Shown here piece after piece: positions 1-5,317 of a stretch of DNA of 5,317 nt. The translations under genes and the position numbers were made by a program. The stretch lies in NCBI GenBank assembly GCA_012513595.1, contig JAAZBY010000432.1:1-5317 (forward strand). Reading direction: 5' to 3'. Origin of the DNA: Chloroflexota bacterium (GTDB lineage: Bacteria > Chloroflexota > Anaerolineae > UBA1429). Each line of letters begins with the position of its first letter. Within the stretch, counting starts at the first letter, position 1. Under the pieces are notes generated by a model that saw only the letters and a program-made list of their open reading frames with translations, was not told where the DNA came from and did no database searches.

Positions 1-1044
1 CTCAGCAGGTTCAGACCCCAGGCCCAGGCGCTGGCCGATCGCATCCGTAACGCCCGCGACGAGGACCTCGCCAAATTCGGCATGGGACAGGTGCTGCAGC
101 AGATCACGGCCAACTTTGGCGGCAAGTACGTGGGCGGCGCTCTCGGCAAGAACGCGGGCGATGCCGTCGGCAACCTGCTGGAGTGGGAGTGGAATGCCGC
201 CTCACTGGCTCAAGCCTATGGCGGCGAGGATCTGAGCGTGAACTGGCAAGCCAAGAGCGACCTGATGCGCCAGATGATGGGGAACCTGGCCGGCCGGGAA
301 CTGTCCTCCTGGAACAATGTAGAGCCGCTGCTGCGGGCAATGGCCTTTCGCACGGTGCGCTATCTCCAACTGAACCGGGATCAGTGGACGGATGAGGAGT
401 ACGAGCAGCTTGTGCGCCAGCGCGCTATGGCACTGGCGGGCACCTACGGCCTGACGCGGGGCCGGTCTGAGGACGCGCCCTTTAGGGACATCGATGCCCT
501 GGCGGGCTGGCTCGCTGGCCAGACGGGCCGGTACCTGCCCGGGCAGGAGCCTACCCCGACGGCTCCCGCGCCGGAGCCGACCGCCACGAACACCGCCGTC
601 CCCCAGGAACCCGCGAGCGCTGGCCTGAACGCGACCCGGGAGCTGGGACGGCTGCTCTACAACACCTGCTCCAGTGCCGAGATGGCCTGCTCCGATGCGC
701 TCTGCGCAGGCCAGGAGTACGACGGCCTGTGCGATGCCGGGTGCCCCGAATGCCATTCAGACACGCTCGAGGCCATGTGTGACCCGGACCTGTGGGACCT
801 GGACGATCAGGCTGCCACCTGTTCGCTGGCGGCAGCGGAGGAGTATGTGCGGAGCGTAGTAGCGGCCTTGAACGCGCTGACGGCTGGCACGATCAAGGAC
901 TATGAGGCGCACCAGGCTGAGACGCGCGCCAGGTACAAGGCCCAGGATGCAAACGAAAAGTGCATCGCCACCGTCTGCAAGAGCTACTGCGGGATGCAGG
1001 GCCAGGACTATGCTCTGGTCTATGGCATGTGCAAGTGCAAGTGA
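1..1044 (+). CDS. Hypothetical protein with Gly-rich segment, Pro/Thr linker and Cys-rich C-terminus (5' partial)
   Basis: I do not recognise this family. The frame is open from base 1 to the TGA at 1042-1044. The first in-window ATG (position 82) has no well-placed Shine-Dalgarno: a GAGGA lies 16 bases upstream, which is too far. It is probably an internal Met, and the gene starts before the window. Numbering from that Met: residues 13-30 are Gly-rich with GxxxG-like spacing, resembling glycine-zipper segments that pack helices or insert in membranes. Residues about 34-150 look helical, rich in Trp, Leu, Arg and Glu, with no cysteine. Residues about 155-178 form a Pro/Thr/Ala linker typical of secreted or surface proteins. 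Residues 196-319 carry all 13 cysteines, including a CPEC motif and a terminal CKCK. Disulphide bonding or metal binding is possible. Secretion is inferred, because the N-terminus is not visible. The gene converges on the UvrA-like gene with a 28-bp gap. Confidence 0.72.
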   Translation, partial: LSRFRPQAQALADRIRNARDEDLAKFGMGQVLQQITANFGGKYVGGALGKNAGDAVGNLLEWEWNAASLAQAYGGEDLSVNWQAKSDLMRQMMGNLAGRELSSWNNVEPLLRAMAFRTVRYLQLNRDQWTDEEYEQLVRQRAMALAGTYGLTRGRSEDAPFRDIDALAGWLAGQTGRYLPGQEPTPTAPAPEPTATNTAVPQEPASAGLNATRELGRLLYNTCSSAEMACSDALCAGQEYDGLCDAGCPECHSDTLEAMCDPDLWDLDDQAATCSLAAAEEYVRSVVAALNALTAGTIKDYEAHQAETRARYKAQDANEKCIATVCKSYCGMQGQDYALVYGMCKCK

Positions 1045-1110
1045 CGGTTGCGGCGCACTGAGCACAGCGCCCTCAGGCGCACCCTGGCAGCGCGCGCCGC
1101 AAGGCCGCGC
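1045..1110. terminator. Convergent gene junction with short GC hairpins (weak terminator candidates)
   Basis: Two genes converge here with stops 28 bp apart. A perfect 5-bp stem, GCGCC (1067-1071) with GGCGC (1076-1080), has a CTCA tetraloop that holds the stop of the minus-strand UvrA-like gene. Within the last codons of that gene, GCGCGCC (1092-1098) pairs with GGCCGCGC (1103-1110), with one bulged C and a GCAA loop. Neither hairpin is followed by a T-rich tract on either strand, so a classical intrinsic terminator is not supported. They may only slow polymerase or protect 3' ends. Confidence 0.2.
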
Positions 1111-2485
1111 CCGTGTGCGATCCGGCCGCGGCGGCGACCGCCTCCGGCGTGCCCTGGGCGACGATGCGGCCCCCTGCCGCGCCGCCCTCGGGGCCGAGAT
1201 CGATGACCCAGTCGGCCGTGCGGATCACATCCAGGTTGTGCTCTATCACGGCCACGGTATGGCCCGCGTCCGTCAGCCGTCGCAGCAGGCGCAGCAGGTG
1301 CGCGACGTCCGCCGGGTGCAAGCCGGTGGTGGGCTCGTCCAGCAGGTACAGCGTGTGACCCCGGGCGCGGCGCGACAACTCGCGCGCCAGTTTGACGCGC
1401 TGCGCCTCGCCCCCGGAAAAGGTCGAGGCGGGCTGCCCCAGCGGCAGGTAGCCCAGCCCCACCTCGGCCATCAACGCCAGGCGCGAGCGCGCGGCGGGGA
1501 CGTCCGCAAACAGCGGCAACGCCTCAGCGATGGTCATGTCCAGCACCTCGGCGATGTCGCAACCTGGCGTGCCGCCGTAGCACACCGCCAGCACCTCCGG
1601 CTTGAAGCGCCTGCCGTGGCAGGCCGGGCAGCGGATGAACACGTCCGGCAGGAAATGCATCTCCACCGGCAACACGCCGGCGCCCTGGCAGCGCTCGCAG
1701 CGGCCGCCGGGGACGTTGAAGGAAAAGGCCGCTGCGGTCAGACCCGCAGCGCGGGCCGTCGGCAGCGCCGCAAAGGCCTGGCGGATGGGCGTATAGGCCT
1801 CGGTATAGGTCGCCGCATTGGAGCGCGTGCCGCCGGCCAGCGGCGCCTGGTCCACCGTGATGATGCGCTCCAGATGATCCCAGCCGCTGATGCGCTCATG
1901 TGCGCCCGGGGCGACGTGCGCCCCGTGATACCTCTGGCGCGCGGCCGGGTCCAGGATATCGAACAGCAGCGTCGACTTGCCCGAGCCGGAGACGCCCGTC
2001 ACCGCCACCAGCAGGCCCTGTCCGGTGACCGGATCGCGCAGGGGAAGCCGCACGGTGACGTCTTGGAGGTTATGCTCCCGCGCGTTGTGGATGGTGAGGG
2101 CGGGGCCGTCGGAGCAGCGGCGGCTCGCCGGCACGGGAATCGCCTCGGCGCCAGTGAGGTAGCGTCCGGTGACAGATGCGGCCGTCGCCGCCACCTCCGC
2201 GGGCGCCCCCTGCGCCACGATCCGCCCGCCATCGCGGCCGGCACCGGGGCCGAAATCGACCACATGGTCCGCCGCGGCGATCATCTCCAGGTCGTGCTCA
2301 ATCACCAGCACCGTATTTCCCAGGTCGCGCAGCGCGTGCAGCATCCCGATCAGCCGCACCGTATCGCGCGGATGCAGCCCGATGGTGGGCTCATCCAGCA
2401 CATAGAGCACGCCGGTGAGCCCGGAGCCCAGCAGGGCCGCCAGCCGCAGGCGCTGGCCCTCGCCCGCCGAGAGTGAGGGCGTGCC
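1073..2485 (-). CDS. uvrA: UvrA-like protein, C-terminal part (signature I, Walker B I and whole ABC module II) after the amber codon
   Basis: This continues the same frame directly after the TAG. It opens with signature I, LSAGEGQR (residues 410-417 counting the TAG as 405), where most UvrA have LSGGE. Next come Walker B I (LYVLDEP, 432-438) and the H-loop VIEH (His469). Module II follows: Walker [10 protein letters not shown] (569-577), VDQ with Gln618, [15 protein letters not shown], and [10 protein letters not shown]. The zinc finger CERC (668-671)/CPAC (691-694) has the 20-residue spacing of E. coli UvrA. Signature II is [12 protein letters not shown], Walker B II is LYLLDEP (784-790), and the last H-loop is VIEH (His821). 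All catalytic motifs are intact. The first usable start, a GTG at 2410, lies inside the Walker B I strand and has no ribosome site, so this part is not a separate gene. It would be made only by readthrough. The end overlaps a small hairpin, 28 bp from the convergent gene. Confidence 0.82.
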   Translation of the reverse strand, partial: GTPSLSAGEGQRLRLAALLGSGLTGVLYVLDEPTIGLHPRDTVRLIGMLHALRDLGNTVLVIEHDLEMIAAADHVVDFGPGAGRDGGRIVAQGAPAEVAATAASVTGRYLTGAEAIPVPASRRCSDGPALTIHNAREHNLQDVTVRLPLRDPVTGQGLLVAVTGVSGSGKSTLLFDILDPAARQRYHGAHVAPGAHERISGWDHLERIITVDQAPLAGGTRSNAATYTEAYTPIRQAFAALPTARAAGLTAAAFSFNVPGGRCERCQGAGVLPVEMHFLPDVFIRCPACHGRRFKPEVLAVCYGGTPGCDIAEVLDMTIAEALPLFADVPAARSRLALMAEVGLGYLPLGQPASTFSGGEAQRVKLARELSRRARGHTLYLLDEPTTGLHPADVAHLLRLLRRLTDAGHTVAVIEHNLDVIRTADWVIDLGPEGGAAGGRIVAQGTPEAVAAAAGSHTGAALRRALPGCA

Positions 2486-3607
2486 CTACTCGAGCGTCAG
2501 ATAGCCGAGGCCCACCTCCACCAGGCGGCGCACGCGCTCGCGCGCCTCGGCCACCACCGGATCCGCGATCTGCCACTCCTCGGCAGGGAGCACGCCCCGG
2601 AGAGTTGCGAGCCACTCCGCCAGGGCGACCAGCGACAGCCGTGAGGCCACCCTATCCCGGTCGGGGTCGTCCGCGCCCGCCACGAGACGGCGGCCGGCCA
2701 CAGTCACAACGCGCGACTCGGGCCGCAGGCGCGCGCCCCCGCAATCGGGACAAACCCGCGGGACCAGTGCGCGCTCCATCCTCTCCAGCGCGGCGCTGTT
2801 GCCGGCGTGCTCCGCGTGGCGACGCAGCAGGTTGGTGACCACGCCCTCAAACCGGCCGCGCGACGTGCCCGCCGGCGGGGAAACATCCGGAAAGTGCCGC
2901 CGGAAAGCCGCGCTCTCCACCCCGTAGATCAGCAAGTCGCGCTGGGCGGGGCCGAGTTCGCGCACGGGCAGCGCCATGTCGAACTCGAAACCATAGTGGC
3001 GTCCGGCGGCGCGCAGCACGCCAGAGTTGTAGATGATAGTAAAGGGCGCCCATTCCCGCACAGCGCCGCCCTCTACGCTGAGGTCCCCATCCAGCAGGCG
3101 GGAGAGATCGGGTTCGTAGACCGTGCCCAGGCCGGTGCAGGTGGGGCAGGCGCCGGCGGGCTTGTTGAAGGAAAATGCCGCCATGCCCATCCCCGACAAC
3201 AGCGCGCCGCAGTGCGGGCAGGTCACCGGCGGCTCTACATCGTCATCGTCATCGCCGAGCAAGAGACCGTCGCCCGATGCGTCGCGCGCATCATCCCACG
3301 AGATGCTCGTCTCTACCTCGTGGCCGGGCGGCACATCGCCGCCGCAGCGCGGGCAGGGGCGGTGACCAGCCCGAGCGTACAGCACGCGCAGATAGGTATA
3401 GACGTCCGTGGCGGTGCCCACGGTGGAACGCGGCGAGCGATTCGCCAGCCCCTGACCCACACTTATAGAGGGCGACAGACCCTCGATGGCGTCTGCGGGC
3501 GGCTTGGCCACATAGGACACCATGCCCAGCGACTCCATATACAGCCGCTGGCCCTCGGCGTGCAGGGTGTCGATGGCCATCGTCGACTTGCCCGAGCCGG
3601 AGACGCC
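1970..3607. repeat. 27-bp perfect direct repeat (1970-1996 and 3581-3607) encoding both Walker A loops
   Basis: The two copies are identical over 27 bases. Each encodes exactly the nine residues GVSGSGKST on the minus strand, with the same codon at every position. They lie 1611 bp apart, a multiple of three, inside the UvrA-like gene. The protein similarity is explained by the two ABC modules, but identity at every third base is more than protein conservation requires. Confidence 0.85.
2486..2488 (-). other. In-frame amber (TAG) codon inside the UvrA-like gene
   Basis: The minus-strand codons read Leu-Glu-TAG-Gly-Thr-Pro-Ser-Leu-Ser-Ala-Gly-Glu. In the UvrA family this position, just before the signature loop, is commonly Arg (module I) or Gln (module II). 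A Gln codon CAG differs from TAG by one transition, whereas CGG or AGG needs two changes. The base after TAG is G, a purine context that favours amber suppression in E. coli. I see no stem-loop just downstream that would mark selenocysteine or pyrrolysine recoding. Confidence 0.9.
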
Positions 3608-3700
3608 GGTGAACACTACCAGCCGGTTCCGGGGGATGGACAGGGTGATGTTCTGGAGGTTGTGCAGGCGGGCGCCGCGCACCAGGATGGCATCGGTCAT
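2486..3700 (-). CDS. uvrA: UvrA-like protein, N-terminal part (ABC module I up to the amber codon)
   Basis: This 404-residue segment is the N-terminal part of a UvrA-family ATPase. The ATG at 3700 is chosen because it starts the family's usual N-terminus (about 30 residues before Walker A) and has AAGGGGG seven bases upstream. An open extension to 3916 would run across the promoter and into the next gene. Visible motifs: Walker [10 protein letters not shown] (residues 32-40), the IEGLSPSIS block with Q-loop Gln83, and RSTVGTATD (91-99). CPHC (161-164) and CPTC (185-188) form a zinc site whose 27-residue span equals that of E. coli UvrA. CPRC is at 116-119 and CPDC at 317-320. Between CPRC and CPHC there are only about 41 residues, with a five-Asp run (150-154), where canonical UvrA has the UvrB-binding domain of over 100 residues. 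The insertion (DNA-contacting) domain after [10 protein letters not shown] is present. The segment ends VGLGYLTLE, exactly before the signature motif, so alone it cannot form a working ABC site. Confidence 0.85.
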   Translation of the reverse strand: MTDAILVRGARLHNLQNITLSIPRNRLVVFTGVSGSGKSTMAIDTLHAEGQRLYMESLGMVSYVAKPPADAIEGLSPSISVGQGLANRSPRSTVGTATDVYTYLRVLYARAGHRPCPRCGGDVPPGHEVETSISWDDARDASGDGLLLGDDDDDVEPPVTCPHCGALLSGMGMAAFSFNKPAGACPTCTGLGTVYEPDLSRLLDGDLSVEGGAVREWAPFTIIYNSGVLRAAGRHYGFEFDMALPVRELGPAQRDLLIYGVESAAFRRHFPDVSPPAGTSRGRFEGVVTNLLRRHAEHAGNSAALERMERALVPRVCPDCGGARLRPESRVVTVAGRRLVAGADDPDRDRVASRLSLVALAEWLATLRGVLPAEEWQIADPVVAEARERVRRLVEVGLGYLTLE

Positions 3701-3707
3701 CGCTGTA

Positions 3708-3714
3708 CCCCCTT
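3708..3714 (-). promoter_or_regulatory. Shine-Dalgarno of the UvrA-like gene
   Basis: On the minus strand AAGGGGG sits seven bases before the ATG at 3700. It fixes this start in preference to upstream in-frame codons. Confidence 0.7.
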
Positions 3715-3719
3715 GCGTT

Positions 3720-3741
3720 TGGGCATGGCCAGTTGTGCCCA
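3720..3741 (-). promoter_or_regulatory. Possible operator: inverted repeat TGGGCA-N10-TGCCCA
   Basis: Six-base arms at 3720-3725 and 3736-3741 are perfect inverted copies, with a TGGCCA palindrome inside the spacer. The element begins in the last base of the -10 box and covers the expected transcription start. A repressor bound here would block the UvrA-like promoter. It does not match an SOS box that I can recognise, and arms this short can occur by chance. Confidence 0.25.
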
Positions 3742-3746
3742 TTATA
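3741..3746 (-). promoter_or_regulatory. Promoter -10 box (TATAAT) for the UvrA-like gene
   Basis: A perfect TATAAT lies on the minus strand 40 bases before the ATG, in otherwise GC-rich sequence. It predicts a start near 3734 and a leader of about 34 bases. No TTGACA-like -35 box is visible at 15-19 bp, and the extended TGn motif is absent, so it may be weak or activator-dependent. Confidence 0.55.
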
Positions 3747-3789
3747 CGACAGGCGGAACGACAGCGCGCCCTGAGTTTGAGGTCTGGGC

Positions 3790-3836
3790 TGAAGGAGAAA
3801 CCCGGGACTACGGGCGCGCGGCCCGCTGCCCCGGGT
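3790..3836 (-). terminator. Probable intrinsic terminator of the DUF4287-DUF5655 gene
   Basis: Read on the minus strand, outer arms ACCCGGG and CCCGGGT (3830-3836 with 3800-3806) enclose a second stem of five pairs (3821-3825 with 3811-3815) and a five-base loop. A symmetrical four-by-four internal loop separates the two stems. The hairpin is followed on this strand by TTCTCCTT, a T-rich tail. It lies about 40 bases past the stop at 3876 and before the UvrA-like promoter, so it would separate the two transcription units. Confidence 0.55.
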
Positions 3837-3868
3837 GAGCAGACTGTCAGGACGGGGTATAGGTTCTG

Positions 3869-3885
3869 CGCGGGTTCAGCCCGCG
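3869..3885 (-). other. Stem-loop over the stop codon of the DUF4287-DUF5655 gene
   Basis: CGCGGG (3869-3874) and CCCGCG (3880-3885) form a perfect 6-bp stem. The five-base loop holds the TGA stop. There is no T-rich tail directly after it. It could aid termination together with the stronger hairpin downstream, or it could be chance in GC-rich DNA. Confidence 0.3.
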
Positions 3886-4445
3886 GCCTCATACGCCGCG
3901 CGCAGCCAGCCGACAAGCTCAGCGTCCGCCTCGTCGGGCGAGGTCAGGAACACCTTGTACTGGCACATGCCGCCGGGCGATTGGGCCACCAGGCGCTCGC
4001 TGCCTTCCAGTGCGGCGATATTGAGGCCCACCTCAAAGCGCCCCCGCGTGCCGGGCCCCAGCATGGCGAACTGGCGCCGACGGCGCAGGCTGACGTTGGC
4101 CTTTTTGGGGGCCACATCGAAGGGGCCGAACTGCGCGATCTGCGCCATGAGCGCCTCGTGGATCGGGCGCAGCGCAGCCTTTGTTCCGGTGTAGATCGCA
4201 TCCAGCGGGTCCTCAGCCCCGGACTGGGGCGCGGCGGCGGGTGCCGCCTGCGCCAGATACAGGTGCGTCAGCGTGTTGGCATCGCCATGCCCCATGCCCA
4301 GGGTCGTCTTGAGCATGTCCCGGATCTGGCCATGCTTGCTCAGGCCGCTCTCACGGATGATGCCGAACAGTTCCTCCAGCGTCTTGCCCGAGCGCTGCTG
4401 CAGGTTGGCGATCTGGCTCTGCGTCGCTTTCTCGATCGGGTCCAT
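3876..4445 (-). CDS. DUF4287 and DUF5655 domain-containing protein
   Basis: This complete 189-residue protein has two domains of unknown function often found together in short cytoplasmic bacterial proteins. The N-terminal DUF4287-like part (about 4-62) shows the family pattern ANLQQRSGKTLEELF, then SKHGQIRDMLK and a GMGHGDANTLTH block. An Ala/Pro-rich linker (about 66-78) leads to the DUF5655-like part (about 80-188), with DAIYTGTKAALRPIHEAL, the basic VSLRRRRQFAML stretch and a final LRAAYEAA helix. There is no signal peptide or membrane segment, so it should be cytoplasmic. The basic patch could contact nucleic acid or another anion, but that is inference. The ATG at 4445 is chosen over one at 4511 because GGGGAGG lies nine bases upstream and the longer form would overlap the preceding gene. 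It follows the beta-rich gene by 55 bp on the same strand, so co-transcription is possible. A hairpin with a T-rich tail follows it. Confidence 0.85.
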   Translation of the reverse strand: MDPIEKATQSQIANLQQRSGKTLEELFGIIRESGLSKHGQIRDMLKTTLGMGHGDANTLTHLYLAQAAPAAAPQSGAEDPLDAIYTGTKAALRPIHEALMAQIAQFGPFDVAPKKANVSLRRRRQFAMLGPGTRGRFEVGLNIAALEGSERLVAQSPGGMCQYKVFLTSPDEADAELVGWLRAAYEAAG

Positions 4446-4454
4446 AATCCGTTT

Positions 4455-4461
4455 CCTCCCC
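4455..4461 (-). promoter_or_regulatory. Shine-Dalgarno of the DUF4287-DUF5655 gene
   Basis: GGGGAGG on the minus strand lies nine bases before the ATG at 4445. It supports this start over the longer in-frame one. Confidence 0.7.
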
Positions 4462-4480
4462 TGGGCTGGCGCGCAGCAGT

Positions 4481-4501
4481 GGCTCCGCCCAGATCCGAGC
4501 C
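4481..4501 (-). other. Short hairpin just after the beta-rich gene
   Basis: GGCTC (4481-4485) and GAGCC (4497-4501) can form a 5-bp stem with an 11-base loop, touching the TAG stop of the beta-rich gene. No T-rich tail follows, so it gives little evidence of termination. No promoter is visible in this 55-bp gap, which leaves readthrough into the DUF4287-DUF5655 gene as the simplest way to express it. Confidence 0.2.
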
Positions 4502-5317
4502 TAATGATCAATAAGCACGCTCACCGGCATGGCGCCGCCGGTCTGGTACGTGTCGCCATCCGCATTGGTGTAGGCCAGCGTCACCTCATAGCTCAGCCGG
4601 GTCGTCTCCCCATCCAGACCCGTGGTGGTGACAGTGACCTCGTTGGCCGCCACCTGGTCTGGGACGTACCAATAAGCCTCCTGGACAAAGGGCGTGCGGC
4701 CGACACCGTCGTCGGGATCGGCAAAGGCCAGGCCGGTCACATCGACCTGGGCGACAAAGGTCGCGGGCTTGGCCTCGCTGACCGGCGCCAGCAGGCGCAC
4801 GTGCAGCCTCCAGGTCTCGCCGTTGGGCGACATGAGTTCCTCCACCACCACAAAGGGGTGCGAGCTCTGTAAGGAAAAGGTGACCTGAGCCTCATAATCC
4901 TTGTTGTACATCGGGGCCAGGCGGCTGTGCTCAAAAGACGTTTCACCCTGCTGTACATCGATCACGGCGGTCACATAGCCGGCGCTTGGCGCGCTGTTGG
5001 TGGCCACAAAAGTGATCGTCTGGCCGTCCTCGATCAGCATGGGGACGGACACGCCGGGCTCCAGCACGCCGGTGGCCACCAGATCGCCGGGGCCGCCCGG
5101 GCCGCTGACCACGTAACGCACGAGCACGCCGGCCGTAGGCTCGATCGCCGAGAGGGCCACCGTATAGCTGTCGTTGCTGCCCGTCTTGACGGCGTAGGCC
5201 GCCAGGGCGGTCGCATAGGGGCCAGAGACATTGATCTCGTCAGCCACCCGGGTAGTGGGATCGGTATAGTCCACCAGGGACTGACCCATATCTTCGGCGG
5301 GATGGCCCGATCCGGCC
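4501..5317 (-). CDS. Beta-rich, probably extracellular hypothetical protein (C-terminal part, 5' partial)
   Basis: I cannot assign a family. The frame is open to the window edge, and the first in-window ATG (5289) has no Shine-Dalgarno, so the protein very likely starts outside. From that Met there are 262 residues, with no cysteine and many alternating Val/Thr/Tyr strands. Residues about 10-112 look like one beta-sandwich (SYTVALSAIEPTAGVLVRYVV, then TITFVATNSAP). Residues about 128-260 look like one or two more, ending in a strand pair with YTNADGDTYQTGG and PVSVLIDH. This style recalls Ig-like, CARDB or S-layer-associated domains of surface proteins, by pattern only. There is no LPXTG signal or C-terminal membrane anchor. 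The gene ends with TAG. Reading past it would run about 49 codons out of frame over the next gene's ribosome site and 5' end, so this TAG is a real stop. It lies 55 bp before the DUF4287-DUF5655 gene. Confidence 0.68.
   Translation of the reverse strand, partial: AGSGHPAEDMGQSLVDYTDPTTRVADEINVSGPYATALAAYAVKTGSNDSYTVALSAIEPTAGVLVRYVVSGPGGPGDLVATGVLEPGVSVPMLIEDGQTITFVATNSAPSAGYVTAVIDVQQGETSFEHSRLAPMYNKDYEAQVTFSLQSSHPFVVVEELMSPNGETWRLHVRLLAPVSEAKPATFVAQVDVTGLAFADPDDGVGRTPFVQEAYWYVPDQVAANEVTVTTTGLDGETTRLSYEVTLAYTNADGDTYQTGGAMPVSVLIDH

Larger units (their letters stand above)
1073..3700 (-). pseudogene. uvrA: UvrA-family tandem-ABC ATPase gene lacking the UvrB-binding domain, interrupted by one in-frame TAG
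   Basis: This is one UvrA-like gene of 875 codons (ATG at 3700, TGA at 1073-1075) with a single in-frame TAG at codon 405. There is no frameshift: both halves share the frame, and the 25 codons just after the TAG still encode the expected family sequence with the ABC signature. UvrA is the damage-sensing ATPase of nucleotide excision repair, and canonical forms are near 940 residues. This one is shorter because the UvrB-binding domain is missing, as in UvrA2 and DrrC-type paralogues linked to tolerance of DNA-binding drugs. If the TAG stops translation, the 404-residue product has Walker A but no signature, no Walker B and no second ATPase module, so it should be inactive as UvrA. Readthrough, or a sequencing error at this base, would restore a motif-complete protein. 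It is entered as a pseudogene because of the stop, not because of any other decay. The promoter, ribosome site and each half are described separately. Confidence 0.8.

Noticed and set aside
1073..2410. Separate gene for a half-size UvrA starting at the GTG at 2410
   Set aside because: The start lies inside the Walker B I strand with no Shine-Dalgarno, and the 25 codons before it still encode the conserved signature in the same frame.
902..2476. Long plus-strand open frame (524 codons) across the UvrA-like gene
   Set aside because: It lies antisense to clear UvrA motifs. Its translation is Arg/Ala/Gln-rich with no recognisable domain, as expected for an antisense frame in GC-rich coding DNA.
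2486..2488. TAG as selenocysteine, pyrrolysine or general reassignment signal
   Set aside because: Selenocysteine uses TGA. No recoding hairpin is evident, and the neighbouring gene ends with TAG in a place where readthrough would collide with the next gene.
2489..2494. CTCGAG next to the TAG as a cloning scar
   Set aside because: The UvrA frame and conserved sequence continue directly on both sides without any vector-like bases, so a chance restriction site is simpler.
2807..3838. Long plus-strand open frame (343 codons) over the N-terminal half of the UvrA-like gene
   Set aside because: It is antisense to Walker A and zinc motifs, has no ribosome site and no protein-like features.
3701..3916. 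N-terminal extension of the UvrA-like gene to an ATG at 3916
   Set aside because: It would include the TATAAT box and terminator hairpin and overlap the next gene's stop. The extra residues are not UvrA-like.
3522..4514. Plus-strand open frame spanning the intergenic region and the DUF4287-DUF5655 gene
   Set aside because: It is antisense to two supported genes and runs through the promoter and terminator region. Its composition looks like an antisense shadow.
1..5317. tRNA, rRNA, CRISPR array, insertion sequence or attachment site
   Set aside because: No cloverleaf-like sequence, regular short repeats, transposase motifs or terminal inverted repeats were seen on either strand.

Overview
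The window is GC-rich, gene-dense bacterial DNA. No marker gene settles the taxonomy. The composition and a Pro/Thr/Ala linker of the PTPTAP...PTATNT type in the first protein are typical of Chloroflexota (Anaerolineae-like) secreted proteins. I treat that origin as a weak inference. No mobile element, tRNA, rRNA or CRISPR array was recognised.

Layout: (1) Positions 1-1044, plus strand: the 3' part of a gene for an unrecognised protein. It has a Gly-rich GxxxG-like segment, a helical middle, a Pro/Thr linker and a C-terminal domain with 13 cysteines. (2) Positions 1073-3700, minus strand, convergent with the first gene: a UvrA-family tandem-ABC ATPase gene of 875 codons. It lacks the UvrB-binding domain, like the UvrA2/DrrC-type paralogues, and is interrupted by one in-frame TAG at 2486-2488, just before the first ABC signature motif. 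The frame is otherwise intact on both sides. (3) Positions 3701-3875: an intergenic control region. On the minus strand it reads as a strong two-tier hairpin with a T-rich tail (terminator of the upstream gene), then a perfect TATAAT box, a small inverted repeat, and a good Shine-Dalgarno for the UvrA-like gene. (4) Positions 3876-4445, minus strand: a complete DUF4287-DUF5655 protein. (5) Positions 4501-5317, minus strand: the C-terminal part of a cysteine-free, beta-rich, probably extracellular protein that runs in from outside the window.

The two genes at 3876-5317 lie 55 bp apart on the same strand and may be co-transcribed. The UvrA-like gene appears to have its own promoter and terminator separation, so it is probably an independent unit. 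The most notable feature is the single in-frame amber codon in an otherwise motif-complete UvrA-like ATPase. Sequencing error, recent inactivation and translational readthrough all remain possible. TAG also ends the neighbouring beta-rich gene, which argues against a general reassignment of TAG. I see no convincing new multi-gene system here.
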